From JADKIH01 sp031417555 (GTDB taxonomy: Bacteria; Bacteroidota; Bacteroidia; AKYH767-A; 2013-40CM-41-45), in NCBI GenBank assembly GCA_031417555.1, contig JANOVV010000028.1:62001-126000 (forward strand): a stretch of 64,000 nt of DNA, written 5' to 3'. This document shows positions 32,796 to 45,300 of this stretch, in pieces. The first letter of the stretch is position 1, and each line of letters opens with the position of its first letter. The position numbers and the translations under genes were made by a program. Under the pieces are notes generated by a model. It searched no databases and was not told where the DNA came from. It saw nothing but the letters and a program-made list of their open reading frames with translations.

Positions 32796-33226
32796 TACAC
32801 ATAGAAGATGAAGCTTTAGAAGAAATGTTTGAAGATGCTTTACATGGCTTCCCATTTGAATGTTGCGGATTTTTATTCGGTGTTGCGGAAAATGATAATC
32901 GTTCGATCAAATTAATAAAGCGGGTAACCAATATTAGTAAAGAAGATCAGAGGAGGAGATTTTCAATCAGTTCAACCGATTATATTCTGGCTGAAAATTA
33001 TGCCGAGGAAAACAATCTTTCATTACTAGGCATTTACCATTCACATCCAAATTATCCTGCTATTCCTTCCGAAACAGATCGATTGTCTGCCCAGCCCTAT
33101 TTCTCATATGTAATTATATCAATTTTAAATAAAAAGATTTCACATGTTCGGTCGTGGAGGTTAAATGATCAAAATCAATTCGACGAAGAAATAATCAGAC
33201 AAAGCATTTCATCAACAAAAAAATAA
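32792..33226 (+). CDS. JAMM/MPN metalloprotease (Mec-like)
   Basis: A 144-residue zinc protease of the JAMM family. The zinc motif is complete: YHSHPNYPAIPSETD (HxH, then Ser and Asp), with an upstream catalytic Glu in FPFECCGFLFG. In M. tuberculosis the homologue Mec releases cysteine from CysO-cysteine. In the Qbs system, a JAMM enzyme trims residues after the GG of the carrier. Here both roles are possible because the adjacent carrier ends in GG plus three residues. Operon position: 4-bp overlap with cysM, 9 bp before the carrier gene. Confidence 0.9.
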   Translation: MIHIEDEALEEMFEDALHGFPFECCGFLFGVAENDNRSIKLIKRVTNISKEDQRRRFSISSTDYILAENYAEENNLSLLGIYHSHPNYPAIPSETDRLSAQPYFSYVIISILNKKISHVRSWRLNDQNQFDEEIIRQSISSTKK

Positions 33227-33235
33227 ATTATAAAA

Positions 33236-33517
33236 ATGGCAACTATTATTATCCCAACACCTCTACGAAAATTTACCAATAACAGTAGTCGTCTTCAATT
33301 GAAGGCTAATTCCATTCAAGAAGCGGTAAGCGAACTTACTCTCAATTTTCCCGACCTGAAAAAGCATTTGCTTGATGAAAATGGAAAACTGAGAAGTTAT
33401 ATAAACGTTTTTGTTGGTAATGAAGATATCCGTAATCTTCAACAAGAGGAAACGGTGGTTCAACACGATTCTGTTATAAGTATAATCCCTGCGATTGCAG
33501 GAGGTTTATTTATCTAA
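33236..33517 (+). CDS. ThiS/MoaD/CysO-like sulfur carrier protein with 3-residue tail
   Basis: A 93-residue ubiquitin-fold protein starting MATIIIPTPLRKFTNNSS. Residues 18-88 have the beta-grasp pattern (SIQEAVSELTLNFPDLKKHL, LRSYINVFVGNEDI, HDSVISIIPAIAGG). The diglycine needed for adenylation and thiocarboxylation is not terminal: the protein ends GGLFI. The tail must be removed before activation, most simply by the adjacent JAMM protease. As in CysO, the length exceeds ThiS and MoaD by about 10-20 residues. It is the carrier for the cysteine synthase in this operon, by context. Confidence 0.88.
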   Translation: MATIIIPTPLRKFTNNSSRLQLKANSIQEAVSELTLNFPDLKKHLLDENGKLRSYINVFVGNEDIRNLQQEETVVQHDSVISIIPAIAGGLFI

Positions 33518-33539
33518 AATATTTTTAAAATTAAAAACT

Positions 33540-34703
33540 ATGAGTAATCAGAATATTCAATTTTCAAAAGATGAATTAGCCCGTTACAATCGACATATTA
33601 TTATTCCTGATTTTGGAATTGAAGCACAGAGAAAATTGAAAGAGGCAAAGGTTTTAGTTATTGGCTCTGGTGGACTAGGCAGTCCGCTGCTACTATATCT
33701 TGCAGCTGCCGGTGTGGGTACACTTGGTATTGTTGATTTTGATGTTGTAGATGATAGCAATCTTCAACGTCAGGTATTGTTTGGTGTAGAAGATGTTGGG
33801 AAACCTAAAACAGAAGCGGCAAAGAAGCGCTTGCAATCTTTGAATCCATTTATAAAAATTAATACATATAACACTCGTATTACCTCCGCTAATATTTTAG
33901 AAATTCTAAATGAGTATGATTTAGTAGCCGACGGTACGGATAATTTTCCGACGCGTTATTTAGTAAATGATGCAGCTGTGCTATTGGGAAAGCCAAACGT
34001 GTATGCTTCAATCTTTCAGTTTGAAGGGCAGGTTTCTGTTTTTAACTACAAAGATGCAAATGGAAAATTAGGACCGAACTATCGCGACTTGTATCCATTG
34101 CCGCCACCTCCGGGATTAGTTCCCAATTGTGCTGAAGCAGGAGTTTTAGGCGTTTTGCCGGGTATCATTGGAAGTTTGCAAGGGCTTGAAGTTATTAAAG
34201 TAATCACAGGAATAGGGGAAACATTGAGCGGACGGTTTTTCACCTTTGATGCGCTCACTTTTGAAACAAGGACTTTTAATATAAACAGGAACCCTTCTAA
34301 TCCTTTAAACGGAGAAAATCCGACAATTAAAACACTGATAGATTATGAAGCATTTTGCGGATTAAAAGGAGAAATAGAAAAACCCCTGAAAGAAATTTCA
34401 GTGAATGAACTCTACGAATGGCAGGTGAGGGGCGATGATTATCAGTTGATCGATGTTCGTGAGCCTCATGAATTTGAAATTGCCAATATCGGAGGCGAAC
34501 TATTTCCTTTGGCATCAATAGCAGCTGTTGCAGATAAAATTTCTCGTGAAAAGAAAGTTGTCATTCATTGCAAAATGGGTGGAAGAAGTGCCAAAGCTAT
34601 TAGGCAATTACAGGATGAATTTGGTTTTGATAATTTGTACAATCTAAAAGGTGGAATAATTAAATGGATAGATGATATACAACCTGAATTAAAAAAGTAT
34701 TAA
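33540..34703 (+). CDS. moeZ: ThiF/MoeB-type adenylyltransferase-rhodanese (MoeZ-like)
   Basis: A 387-residue fusion. ATG at 33540 (SNQNIQFSKDELARYNRHII) is preferred over the TTG at 33495, which lies within the carrier gene. The E1-like domain (about 1-250) has the ATP loop VIGSGGLGSPLLLYLAAAGV, the DSNLQRQ motif, DGTDNFPTRYLVND, and the CAEAGVLGVLPG segment. The C-terminal rhodanese (about 285-385) has the active-site loop HCKMGGRS. It adenylates the GG terminus of the carrier and provides persulfide sulfur to make the thiocarboxylate. Of the usual paired CxxC zinc cysteines, only single Cys residues are seen (FCGLKG). Start lies 22 bp after the carrier. Confidence 0.92.
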   Translation: MSNQNIQFSKDELARYNRHIIIPDFGIEAQRKLKEAKVLVIGSGGLGSPLLLYLAAAGVGTLGIVDFDVVDDSNLQRQVLFGVEDVGKPKTEAAKKRLQSLNPFIKINTYNTRITSANILEILNEYDLVADGTDNFPTRYLVNDAAVLLGKPNVYASIFQFEGQVSVFNYKDANGKLGPNYRDLYPLPPPPGLVPNCAEAGVLGVLPGIIGSLQGLEVIKVITGIGETLSGRFFTFDALTFETRTFNINRNPSNPLNGENPTIKTLIDYEAFCGLKGEIEKPLKEISVNELYEWQVRGDDYQLIDVREPHEFEIANIGGELFPLASIAAVADKISREKKVVIHCKMGGRSAKAIRQLQDEFGFDNLYNLKGGIIKWIDDIQPELKKY

Positions 34704-34737
34704 AATATATTATTTCAATCGCATATATATAAAACTG

Positions 34738-35319
34738 ATGGAAATTTTTACTGATATAATACAAATACTAAAACAGCCATGGCCCTGGTATGTAGCTGGA
34801 CCTATTATTGGTATTTGTGTGCCGCTTCTTTTATTAGCGGGTAACAAATCGTTAGGAATATCATCATCTTTAAGAGAAATTTGTGCTGCAATTATTCCTG
34901 GTAAAGTCGCTTTCTTAAAATTTAACTGGAAAGCTCAAAAGTGGAATCTTGTATTTATTTTAGGATTGGTTGTCAGCGGATTTGTTGGAGGCGTATTATT
35001 GAAAAATGATGAGCCTGTAAATATTGCAGCATCAACGAAAGCGATGCTTATTGAATATGGCATAACCGATCAAAGTGGCATTATGCCTACATCGGTTTTC
35101 AATTTTGAATCATTGTTTAATGTTAGTGGGTTTATTCTTATCGTGATCGGAGGTTTCCTAGTTGGATTCGGAACCAGATGGGCTGGAGGGTGTACTTCCG
35201 GTCACGGTATTTTTGGATTGGCTACATTTCAAATACCATCACTCATTGCTACAATTACTTTTTTTGCTTTTGGCATTCTTACCAGCTGGTTTTTATTACC
35301 TGTCATTCTTAAGTTGTAA
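34738..35319 (+). CDS. YeeE/YedE thiosulfate transporter, N-terminal-type half
   Basis: A 193-residue membrane protein with about five helices. The family motif GFGTRWAGGCTSGHGIFG (about residues 142-160) carries the cysteine that takes part in thiosulfate passage in TsuA/YeeE. The full-length single-chain protein is about 350 residues; here the function is split over this gene and the next. It provides thiosulfate, a plausible substrate for the rhodanese domain just upstream. Confidence 0.88.
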   Translation: MEIFTDIIQILKQPWPWYVAGPIIGICVPLLLLAGNKSLGISSSLREICAAIIPGKVAFLKFNWKAQKWNLVFILGLVVSGFVGGVLLKNDEPVNIAASTKAMLIEYGITDQSGIMPTSVFNFESLFNVSGFILIVIGGFLVGFGTRWAGGCTSGHGIFGLATFQIPSLIATITFFAFGILTSWFLLPVILKL

Positions 35320-35340
35320 TACATCTAAAAAATATTTTCA

Positions 35341-35745
35341 ATGATCAGATATTTCTTTATTGGCTTATTATTTGGTCTGGCATTAATTAAGGGAGAAGCA
35401 ATTTCCTGGTATCGTATGCAAGAGATGTTTCATTTTCAGGGATTTCAGATTTTCGGTTTTTTCTTTACTGCTGTACCGACAGCTGCATTGTTACTTTTCC
35501 TGATCAAAAAATTTAATGTTAAGACAACAGGTAAAGAGGAATTGAAACCGAAGAAAAAATATTTTAACAAAGGAACGGTGTATGGATCCGCACTTTTTGG
35601 GATCGGCTGGGGATTGACAGGTGCTTGTCCGGGACCCATATATGTTCAAATAGGAAGCGGATATTTTATTTCAATAGTCTTATTGCTAAGTGCTCTGGCC
35701 GGAACCTGGGTATATGCTTTTTTCCGAGAGAAGCTGCCGCATTAA
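35341..35745 (+). CDS. YeeE/YedE transporter, second half (DUF6691-like)
   Basis: A 134-residue membrane protein with about four helices. The motif GIGWGLTGACPGPIYVQIG (about 90-108) carries the second conserved Cys of YeeE-type transporters. It lies 21 bp after the first half and completes the transporter. It is the last gene of the cysteine operon. Only a weak inverted pair (TGATT/AATCA near 35758) follows, so the site of termination is unclear. Confidence 0.88.
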   Translation: MIRYFFIGLLFGLALIKGEAISWYRMQEMFHFQGFQIFGFFFTAVPTAALLLFLIKKFNVKTTGKEELKPKKKYFNKGTVYGSALFGIGWGLTGACPGPIYVQIGSGYFISIVLLLSALAGTWVYAFFREKLPH

Positions 35746-36328
35746 ATATTTAAGTTTGATTTTTTTAATCATTTAGATTGGATTGATATTCCATTCTTGA
35801 TTCTAGTATTTTATTCTTTTAATATAGTGAAAAAGTTTCATGTCATTTTTTGTTACTTTTTGCTAAATAGTTTTTGAATTCTATCTGATAATCTTGTAAT
35901 CAAGTCCGATCCCATCAATTATTTCTCAGAAGTTTAATGAAATATGATATTTGAATTAATGTTCAATTCTTTGAAACAATTTTTTCATCTTTTGTTGTTA
36001 AAATGAATTTTAAATTTCATTTACCAATCTAAACCATACGTTTACAAAATTTGCTATATTATTTTTTCCTCAATCGATCTGTAATAATTTGATAAAAACG
36101 ATCTTCGTTGCTTAAAATTCAAATATTGCAAATCCTTAAACCCCACTATTTAAAGGCCTTTTGACGATTTTATTTCCAAAAACTCGATTAATTTAGTTAA
36201 AATATTTTTTTTTAAAAAATTATCCTTGATAATATACTTGCATACATATTAAACCAATTTTAGAAAAGTTGTGATAATTCCTCACAACCATATTTAATAA
36301 TTAAAATAAACAAATATAAAATATACCC
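35746..36328. other. AT-rich intergenic region before the giant repeat gene
   Basis: No ORF or repeat of note in 583 bp. It should hold the promoter of the 10.5-kb gene; TATACTTG (36234-36241) is a possible -7 box. An inverted pair GTTGTGA (36268-36274) / TCACAAC (36282-36288) lies in the presumed 5' leader. No direct-repeat regulon site is seen. Confidence 0.5.
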
Positions 36329-39300
36329 ATGCAAAAAATCACTACTCAACTTTTGTTTTATTGTTGTGAAAAAAGATTAACTCGAACAATTCCTGTAATC
36401 TTACTCCTCATTAATTTTGCAATTAATGTACCGGAATCATTTGGTCAAAGCCAATCGATTAGTACACCTGGTGTATCAATCGGAGGTAGTTCTACTACCG
36501 GCTCAGTATCGGCCGGAATTCCAAATTGTGTTCCACCAATATGTACAATTTCAGGAAGTACTTCAATTTGTCCTGGAACGGCAACCACATTATGTGCGCC
36601 AGTAGGCCTTGCAGCTTATTCGTGGAGCACCGGTTCTACAGCTCAGTGTATTTCCGTTACAACACCCGGCACTTACATTGTAACTATTACAGCTGTAGGT
36701 GGGTGTACGAGTACATGTAACATTACTGTAACTACAGCAACAGCACCAATATCAGGTAGCGGTTCTATTTGCAGTGGTGGTTCTACGCAATTATGTTCTG
36801 TGGCAGGTGCAAGTTCATATTCCTGGAGCACAGGAGCTACGACACAATGTATTACGGTAACAACAGCCGGTACTTATTCAGTCACTACATGTATTAACGG
36901 TTGTTATATCACAAGCAGTAAAACAGTAACAGTTGGTTCTGTTTCTTGCTCAATCACTGGTAATAGTACAATTTGCTCGGGTGGATCCACTTCTCTATGT
37001 GCACCCTCCGGACTCTCTTCATATTCCTGGAGTACAGGAGCAACAACAAAATGTATTACTGTAAGTTCAGCTGGTACATATACAGTAACTGTGTCTAACG
37101 GTGGATGTACAAGTAGTTGTAGTAAGACAGTAACAGTTCGACCAGCTTTAAATTGTACAATTACCGGAGCATCTTCTTTTTGTCAGGGGGGCTCTACTCA
37201 GCTTTGTTTGCCTACGGGTTATCAATCTTATTCATGGAATACAGGTGCAACTACACGTTGCATTACAGTAACATCCGCAGGAACATATTATGGAAACGTT
37301 AATGATGGTACATGTAATAAAACTTGCAGCAAGGCTGTAACCGTTACATCTGTCAATTGTTCGATTACGGGAAGCAGTTCTATTTGTCCGGGTACAACAA
37401 CACAATTATGCGGACCGGCTGGACAATCATCTTATTCATGGAGCACAGGTTCAACATCACAATGTATAACAGTTGGTTCAAGTGGTACATATACATTAAC
37501 AGTCACCAATGGAGGTTGTACTAGTAGTTGTTCTAAAACAGTTACTGTAGGTGCAATAAGTTGCAGTATTACTGGAAGCAGTACAATTTGTGCCGGAGGC
37601 TCAAATCAATTATGTGCACCTGATGGAATGGCAACTTATTCGTGGAGTACCGGAGCAACAACACAATGTATTATTGTAAACAATTCAGGTAATTATTCTG
37701 TTACCATCACCAATGGCAGTGGTTGCAGCAGTTCGTGTAGTAAATCAGTTTCTCTTAATAATACTTTAAGTTGTAATATAACAGGTACAACAGCAATTTG
37801 TCCGGATGGTACGACACAACTTTGTGCACCAGCAGGAATGGCAACTTATTCATGGAGTACAGGAGCAACTACACAATGTATATTTGTAAGCTCTGCATCA
37901 ACATATACTGTAACAGTTACTGATGGAAGTGGATGCAACAGCACTTGTTCAAAATCGGTAACAATAATTAATACAGATGATGGCAATGCATGTACTATAG
38001 ATGCTTGTAATCAGCAAACGGGCGGCGTAACACATACTGCAGTAAATACAGATGATGGTAATGCCTGCACAGTTGATGCCTGCAATATTCAAACCGGAGT
38101 AATAACTCATACTTATGCAAGCATTGATGATGGTAATCCGTGTACCATTGATGCTTGTAATTCATTAACGGGTGGTGTTACGCATACAGCTGTTAATACA
38201 GATGATGGCAATGCTTGTACAATCGATGCTTGTAATATTCAGACGGGAGTAATAACTCATACAGCAGTAAATACAGATGATGGCAATCCATGTACCGTAG
38301 ATGCTTGTAATGTACAAACAGGAGGAATTACTCATACAGCGGTAAATACTGATGATGGCAATCAATGTACTATTGATGCATGTAATTCGTTAACGGGAGG
38401 TATTACACATACAGCAGTAAATGTTGATGATGCAAATGCATGTACAATTGATGTATGTAATTCTATAACAGGCATTACTCATACAGCTGTTTCAACTAAC
38501 GATAATAATGCTTGTACATACGATGGTTGTGATCCTGTAACAGGTGTATTTCACAATACAATCAACTCAGATGATAACAATCCGTGTACAATAGACAATT
38601 GTAATTCATTAACAGGAATTACTCATACAGCAGTCAACCCTGACGATGGCAATGTTTGTACGACGGATGGTTGTAATACGGCGACAGGAGTATTTCATAT
38701 TTCGGTTTCTGTAAATGATAACAACCTGTGTACAATTGACGGTTGTGATCCAATTACCGGCATATTCCACATATTAAAAAATACGGATGATGGAAATGCT
38801 TGTACAATAGATGCCTGTAATAGTGTTTCAGGAGCGATTACGCATGTGCCTGTAAATATAAACGACAACAATGCTTGTACCACTGATGCTTGCGACCCGA
38901 TAACCGGAATCATTACATATGTATTGGTTTCTACTGAAGACGGCAATGCTTGTACAATAGATGGTTGTAATTCGATAACGGGTGTAACTCATGTTCCGGT
39001 TTCTACCAATGATAATAATGCCTGTACGTTTGACGGTTGTGATCCTGTGCTTGGAGTATTTCATAATACAATAAGTTCTGACGATAACAATCCATGTACT
39101 TTAGATAATTGTAATCCGGTAACAGGTATTTTCCATACGGCAGTTGATCCAAACGATGGTAATGTTTGTACAACAGATGGTTGTAATACTGCAACAGGAG
39201 TATACCATATTTCGGTTTCAGTTAATGATAATAATCTATGTACAATAGATGGTTGTGATCCTGTTAACGGAATATTCCATATCTTAAAAAATACTGATGA

Positions 39301-42300
39301 TGGAAATGCATGTACAATTGATGCTTGTAATTCTCTTACAGGTGCAATTACACATGTTCCGGTAGTAATAAATGATAACAATGCTTGTACGACAGATGCT
39401 TGTGATCCTGCTACCGGAGTAGTCACACATATTCAGCTTTTAACAGATGATGGCAATGCCTGTACAATTGATGATTGTAATATTTTTACAGGGGTTACAC
39501 ATGTACCGGTATCCACTAACGACAACAATGCTTGCACGTTTGATGGTTGTGATCCGGTTTTAGGTGTATTCCACAATACGATTAGTTCAGATGATAATAA
39601 TCCTTGTACAATAGATAATTGCAATGTTTCAACAGGTGTATTCCACACTCCAGTTAATCCGGATGATGCTAATGTTTGTACTACGGATGGTTGTAATTCA
39701 ATTACAGGAGTATTCCATATTTCACTTTTGACCAATGATAATAACTACTGTACGATTGATGGCTGTGATCCGATAACAGGAATTTTTCATACTCCGGTAA
39801 ATGCGGATGACGGCAACTCTTGTACGGAAGATAATTGTATTCCGGCAAATGGTTCGATTACTCATGTTCCATTCAATGTAAACGATAACAATCCGTGTAC
39901 AATTGATGCATGTAATCCTGCTTTTGGAAACATTACACATGTTCCGGTAATTACTGATGATGGCAATCCTTGTACAATTGATGCTTGTAATTCTTTCTCA
40001 GGAGTAGTTACGCATTTAGCGGTTATTATAAACGATAACAATGCTTGTACAATGGACGCTTGTGATCCATTTAACGGGAATATTACACACATGGCAGTAT
40101 TTATAGATGACGCTAATGCTTGTACCAACGATTTTTGTAATTCTATTACAGGAGGTATAACTCATCCGGCAATTATAATTAACGATAACAACGCTTGTAC
40201 TGTTGATGCCTGTGATCCTGCAACCGGAAATATTACACATGCCCAAATAATTACCGACGACGGAAATAAATGTACCATTGATGCATGTAATTCCTCTACC
40301 GGTGCAATTACGCATGTTGTTATTAATCCAAATGATAATAATCCTTGTACAGTAGATGCTTGTGATCCTATTACCGGAAATATTACAAATATTCCCGGAA
40401 TTACGGATGATGGTAATGCTTGTACAATAGATGCATGTAATCCGGCAACAGGTGCAGTTACACATGTTGTAAAAGATGTTGACGACAACAATGCATGTAC
40501 GGTTGATGCTTGTAATCCTTCTACCGGAAATATTACTCATACACTTGTAATTACCGACGACAGCAATGCGTGTACAGTTGATGCTTGTAATTCTGCAACC
40601 GGCGCAATCAGCCATGTTGTTGTTGATCCAAACGATAATAACGCTTGTACGGTTGATGCATGTAATCCTTCAACGGGAAATATTACACATATACAAACAA
40701 TTACCGATGATGGTAATGCCTGTACAATTGATGCTTGTAATACTGAAACCGGTGCTGTTACACATGTTGTTAAAAATGTAAATGATAATAATGCTTGCAC
40801 GGTCGATGCTTGTAACCCTTCCGACGGAAATATAACTCATACACTTATAATTACAGATGATGGCAATAAATGCACAGTGGATGCTTGTAATTCTGCAACG
40901 GGTGCAGTTACCCATGTAGTTAAAGATGTCGACGATAATAATGCATGTACTTTAGATGCTTGTGATCCTTCCGACGGAAACATTACACATACACTTGGAA
41001 TTACTGATGATGGCAATGCTTGTACTGTTGATGCCTGTAACTCTGCCACCGGAGCAGTAACCCATGTAGTAATTGATGTTGATGATAGTAACGCATGTAC
41101 AGAGGATGCCTGTGATCCTTCCAACGGAAATATTACACACACACTTGGAATTACTGATGATGGTAATGCTTGTACTGTTGATGCTTGTAATACGGCCACA
41201 GGAGCCGTAACGCACATGGTAATAGGTGTAGATGATAAGAATGAATGTACGGTAGATGCTTGTGATCCTGCAAATGGAAATATTTCGCACAATGCAGTCA
41301 TTACCGATGATGGTAATGCTTGTACAATCGATGCTTGTAATTCAGCCACAGGAGCAATAACACATGTGGTTATAAATGCAAGTGATGACAATGCTTGTAC
41401 AATAGATGCTTGTGATCCTGCTTCAGGTAATATCACTCATATTACATTTAATACAAATGATGGTAATGCGTGTACAATCGATGGTTGTAACCCATTAACA
41501 GGAGAATTTCATATTCCGGTATCAACGGAAGATAACAACCTTTGTACTTTTGATGGTTGTGATCCTGTCCTTGGTGTTTTCCATAATGCAGTTAACTCAA
41601 ATGATAATAACTTATGTACAGCAGATGGTTGTAATTCGCTTACAGGAATTTTCCATACTACAATAGATCCTAATGATAACAATGTTTGTACAACTGATGG
41701 TTGTAACACTTTAACCGGTGTTTTCCATATTTCAGCCTTAACAAACGACAATAACGCATGTACAATCGATGGTTGTGATCCGATAACTGGTATTTTCCAT
41801 ACTCTTAAAAATGCTGATGATGGTAATGCTTGTACAATTGATGCTTGTAATACAGCAACAGGAGCAATAACACACGTTGTTGTTGTTACAAACGATAACA
41901 ATGCTTGTACAGTTGATGCTTGCGATCCGGCTACAGGATTTATTACTCATAATGCAATTAGTATTGATGATGGTAATGCTTGTACAGCTGATGCATGTAA
42001 TACAACTACAGGTGCTATTACACATGTTGTTGCAAATACTAACGATAACAATGCATGTACAATAGATGCTTGTGATCCTGCTACCGGATTCATAACTCAT
42101 GCATTTATTAATACCGATGATGGCAATGCTTGTACAACTGATGCTTGTAATTCAGTTACCGGTTCAATTACACACGTTCCCGTTAATATCAGTGATAACA
42201 ATGTATGTACTACCGATGCTTGTGATCCATTAACTGGATTTATCTTACATACAACTTTAAATCCCGATGACGGCAATGTTTGTACTATTGATGCTTGTAA

Positions 42301-45300
42301 TTCAATTACCGGAATAACACATGTTCAGGTTTCTTCAAACGATAATAACGCATGTACCTTTGATGGATGTGATCCGATACTGGGCATATTCCACAATACC
42401 ATCAGCTCGGATGATAACAACCCTTGTACAATCGATAATTGTAATTCAATAACAGGAATATCTCATACTACTGTTAATCCTGATGATGGCAATGTTTGTA
42501 CAATAGATGCTTGTAACACAATAACAGGAGTAACTCATACTTCAGTCGCAACTAACGATAACAATGCATGTACTATCGACGGTTGTGATCCTGTTACCGG
42601 AATATTCCATATAGCTAAAAATACCGATGATGGTAATGCTTGTACCGTTGATGCATGTAATACTTTAACAGGTGCTATTACACACATTGTTGTAAATACA
42701 AATGACAACAATGCTTGTACCGTTGATGCTTGTGACCCTTCTACAGGATTTATTACTCACACAGCTATCAGTATTAATGATGGTAACGCTTGTACTGTTG
42801 ATGCTTGTAATTCATCTACTGGTGATATTACTCATGTTCTTGTAAATGTAAACGACGGCAATGCATGTACTCTGGATGCTTGTGATCCTGTTACTGGCTT
42901 CATAACTCATAATGCTATCAGTATAAATGACGGCAATGCTTGTACTGTTGATGCTTGTAATTCAGCAAACGGCGACATTACGCATGTGCTTGTAAATGTA
43001 AATGATGGTAATGCTTGTACAGCCGATATTTGTGATCCGGCCACAGGGTTTATTACTCATCCGTTTATAAATACTGATGATGGTAATGCATGTACAGTTG
43101 ATGCCTGTAATTCAACTACTGGAGCTATCACACATGTTGTTGTAAATACAAACGACAACAACGCATGTACAATAGATGCTTGTGATCCTGCTACAGGATT
43201 CATAACTCATACAGTTATTAATACAGATGATGGTAATGCTTGTACTATTGATGCTTGTAATTCAGCTACAGGTTCAATTACACATGTCCTTGTTAATATT
43301 AACGATAACAATGCATGTACAACTGATGCCTGTGATCCAGCGACAGGATTTATCACTCATACATTTTTAAATCCTGATGATGGTAATGTTTGTACCATTG
43401 ATGCTTGTAATTCAATCACCGGAATAACGCATGTTCAGGTTTCTTCAAACGATAACAATGTTTGTACATTTGATGGTTGTGACCCAATAACAGGTGTGTT
43501 CCACAATACAATCAGCTCTGATGATAACAACCCTTGTACAATCGATAATTGTAATTCAATAACAGGAATATCACATACTTCAGTTAACCCTGACGATGGC
43601 AATGTTTGTACAATAGATGCTTGTAACTCAATAACAGGAGTAACTCATACTTCAGTTGCAACTAATGATAACAATGCATGTACGATCGACGGTTGTGATC
43701 CTGTTACCGGTGTTTTCCATATCGCTAAAAACATAGACGATGGTAATGCATGTACAGCCGATGCTTGTAATTCAGCCACTGGTGCGATCACTCATGTTTT
43801 TGTTAATACAAACGACAATAACGCATGTACTGTCGATGCTTGTGATCCTGTTACAGGAATAATTACCCATGTTGTCATAAGTATTGATGATAATAATGCA
43901 TGTACAGCGGATGCTTGTAATTCAATCACAGGATTGGTTACTCATACCAATGTCATTACTGATGATGGCAACCCTTGTACGAATGATGTTTGTAATCCTT
44001 TTACAGGCATAATTACTCATACAGCTACTATTACAGATGATGGTAATCCTTGTACAATTGATGCTTGTAACTCAGTTACAGGAGGAGTTACCCATACAGC
44101 TGTAAATACGGATGATGGTAATGCTTGTACTACAGATGCTTGTAATCCTGCAACTGGCGCAATTACTCATACAGCAGTTAATATCGACGACAGCAACCCT
44201 TGTACAATTGATGCATGTAATTCTGTAACAGGAGGCATAACTCATACAGCTGTAAATACGGATGATGGAAATGCTTGTACAACGGATGCTTGTAATCCTT
44301 CTACAGGTGCTATCACTCACATAGCAGTAGTTACTGATGATGGTAATGCTTGTACGGTTGATGCTTGTAATTCAAGTACTGGTGTAATCACTCATACAGC
44401 TTTGAATACGGATGATGGAAATGCTTGTACAACGGATGCTTGTAATCCTTTAACAGGTGCTATCACTCATACAGCAGTTGTTATAGATGATAATAATGCT
44501 TGTACAGTTGATGCCTGTAATTCAGTAACAGGTGTAATAACTCATATTGCAAATCAACCAACCACTTGTACAATAACTGGTAATAGTGATATATGTTTTT
44601 CAGGAAATACAACTTTATCTGTCTCGAATGTGGGATCATATTTATGGAGTACAGGTCAAACTACTTCATCAATAACTGTTACTTCTGCAGGTTTATACTC
44701 TGTAATTGTTACTAGCAACAACGGTTGCAGCAGTACTTGTTCACTTACAGTAACTTCTCATAATTGTGGAATTACTCTTAGAAAAACGCCGGATAAGTGT
44801 GAATTTCCTGATGGCGTTCCAACTTTAGTAAATTTCGAATATGTTGTAAAGAATAATTTGACAAGTGGTTTCAGTGCGTCAGGTATCTTAACAGATGATA
44901 ATGGTACTCCGTTAAATAAATTGGATGATGTATTAGTTTGTAATTGGGGACCAATTATTCCCGGAGACAGTACAATTTGTTATAAAGCATTTACAATATC
45001 AAGTACCTATACAAATATTGCAATAGCTTCCGGAACTTCCGGAGGAGCATCGGTTTCAGCAATTGCTACTGCTACTGTAAAGGGCGTGAATTGCAATTGT
45101 AATCTTAACTACCCCGACAACTCAAATTTACCTCGCTCTGCTGTAATTTTTAACGAAAGTGAAATTTTGAGAACCTCAGAACCAGGTCCAACATCTTGTG
45201 CTACTTTAGGATCAAAGATTAAACTTTGGTATAATGATGAACATGCTATGTTACTTGGTATTAAATCGGTTAGCGTAAAAACTTCTGGAGGTACAATTAC

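Noticed and set aside
33495..33539. N-terminal extension of the MoeZ-like protein from TTG 33495
   Set aside because: It would overlap the carrier gene, and the extension lacks similarity to the family; ATG 33540 gives the usual N-terminus.
40016..41436. Several long antisense ORFs (up to 199 codons) across the giant repeat gene
   Set aside because: They are reverse-strand shadows of a periodic coding repeat; their own proteins are low-complexity Cys/Ser/Ile repeats.
37973..44552. Regular 72-75-bp repeats resembling a CRISPR array or satellite DNA
   Set aside because: The whole stretch is one open reading frame with conserved Cys and Asp codons; there are no spacers and no cas genes.
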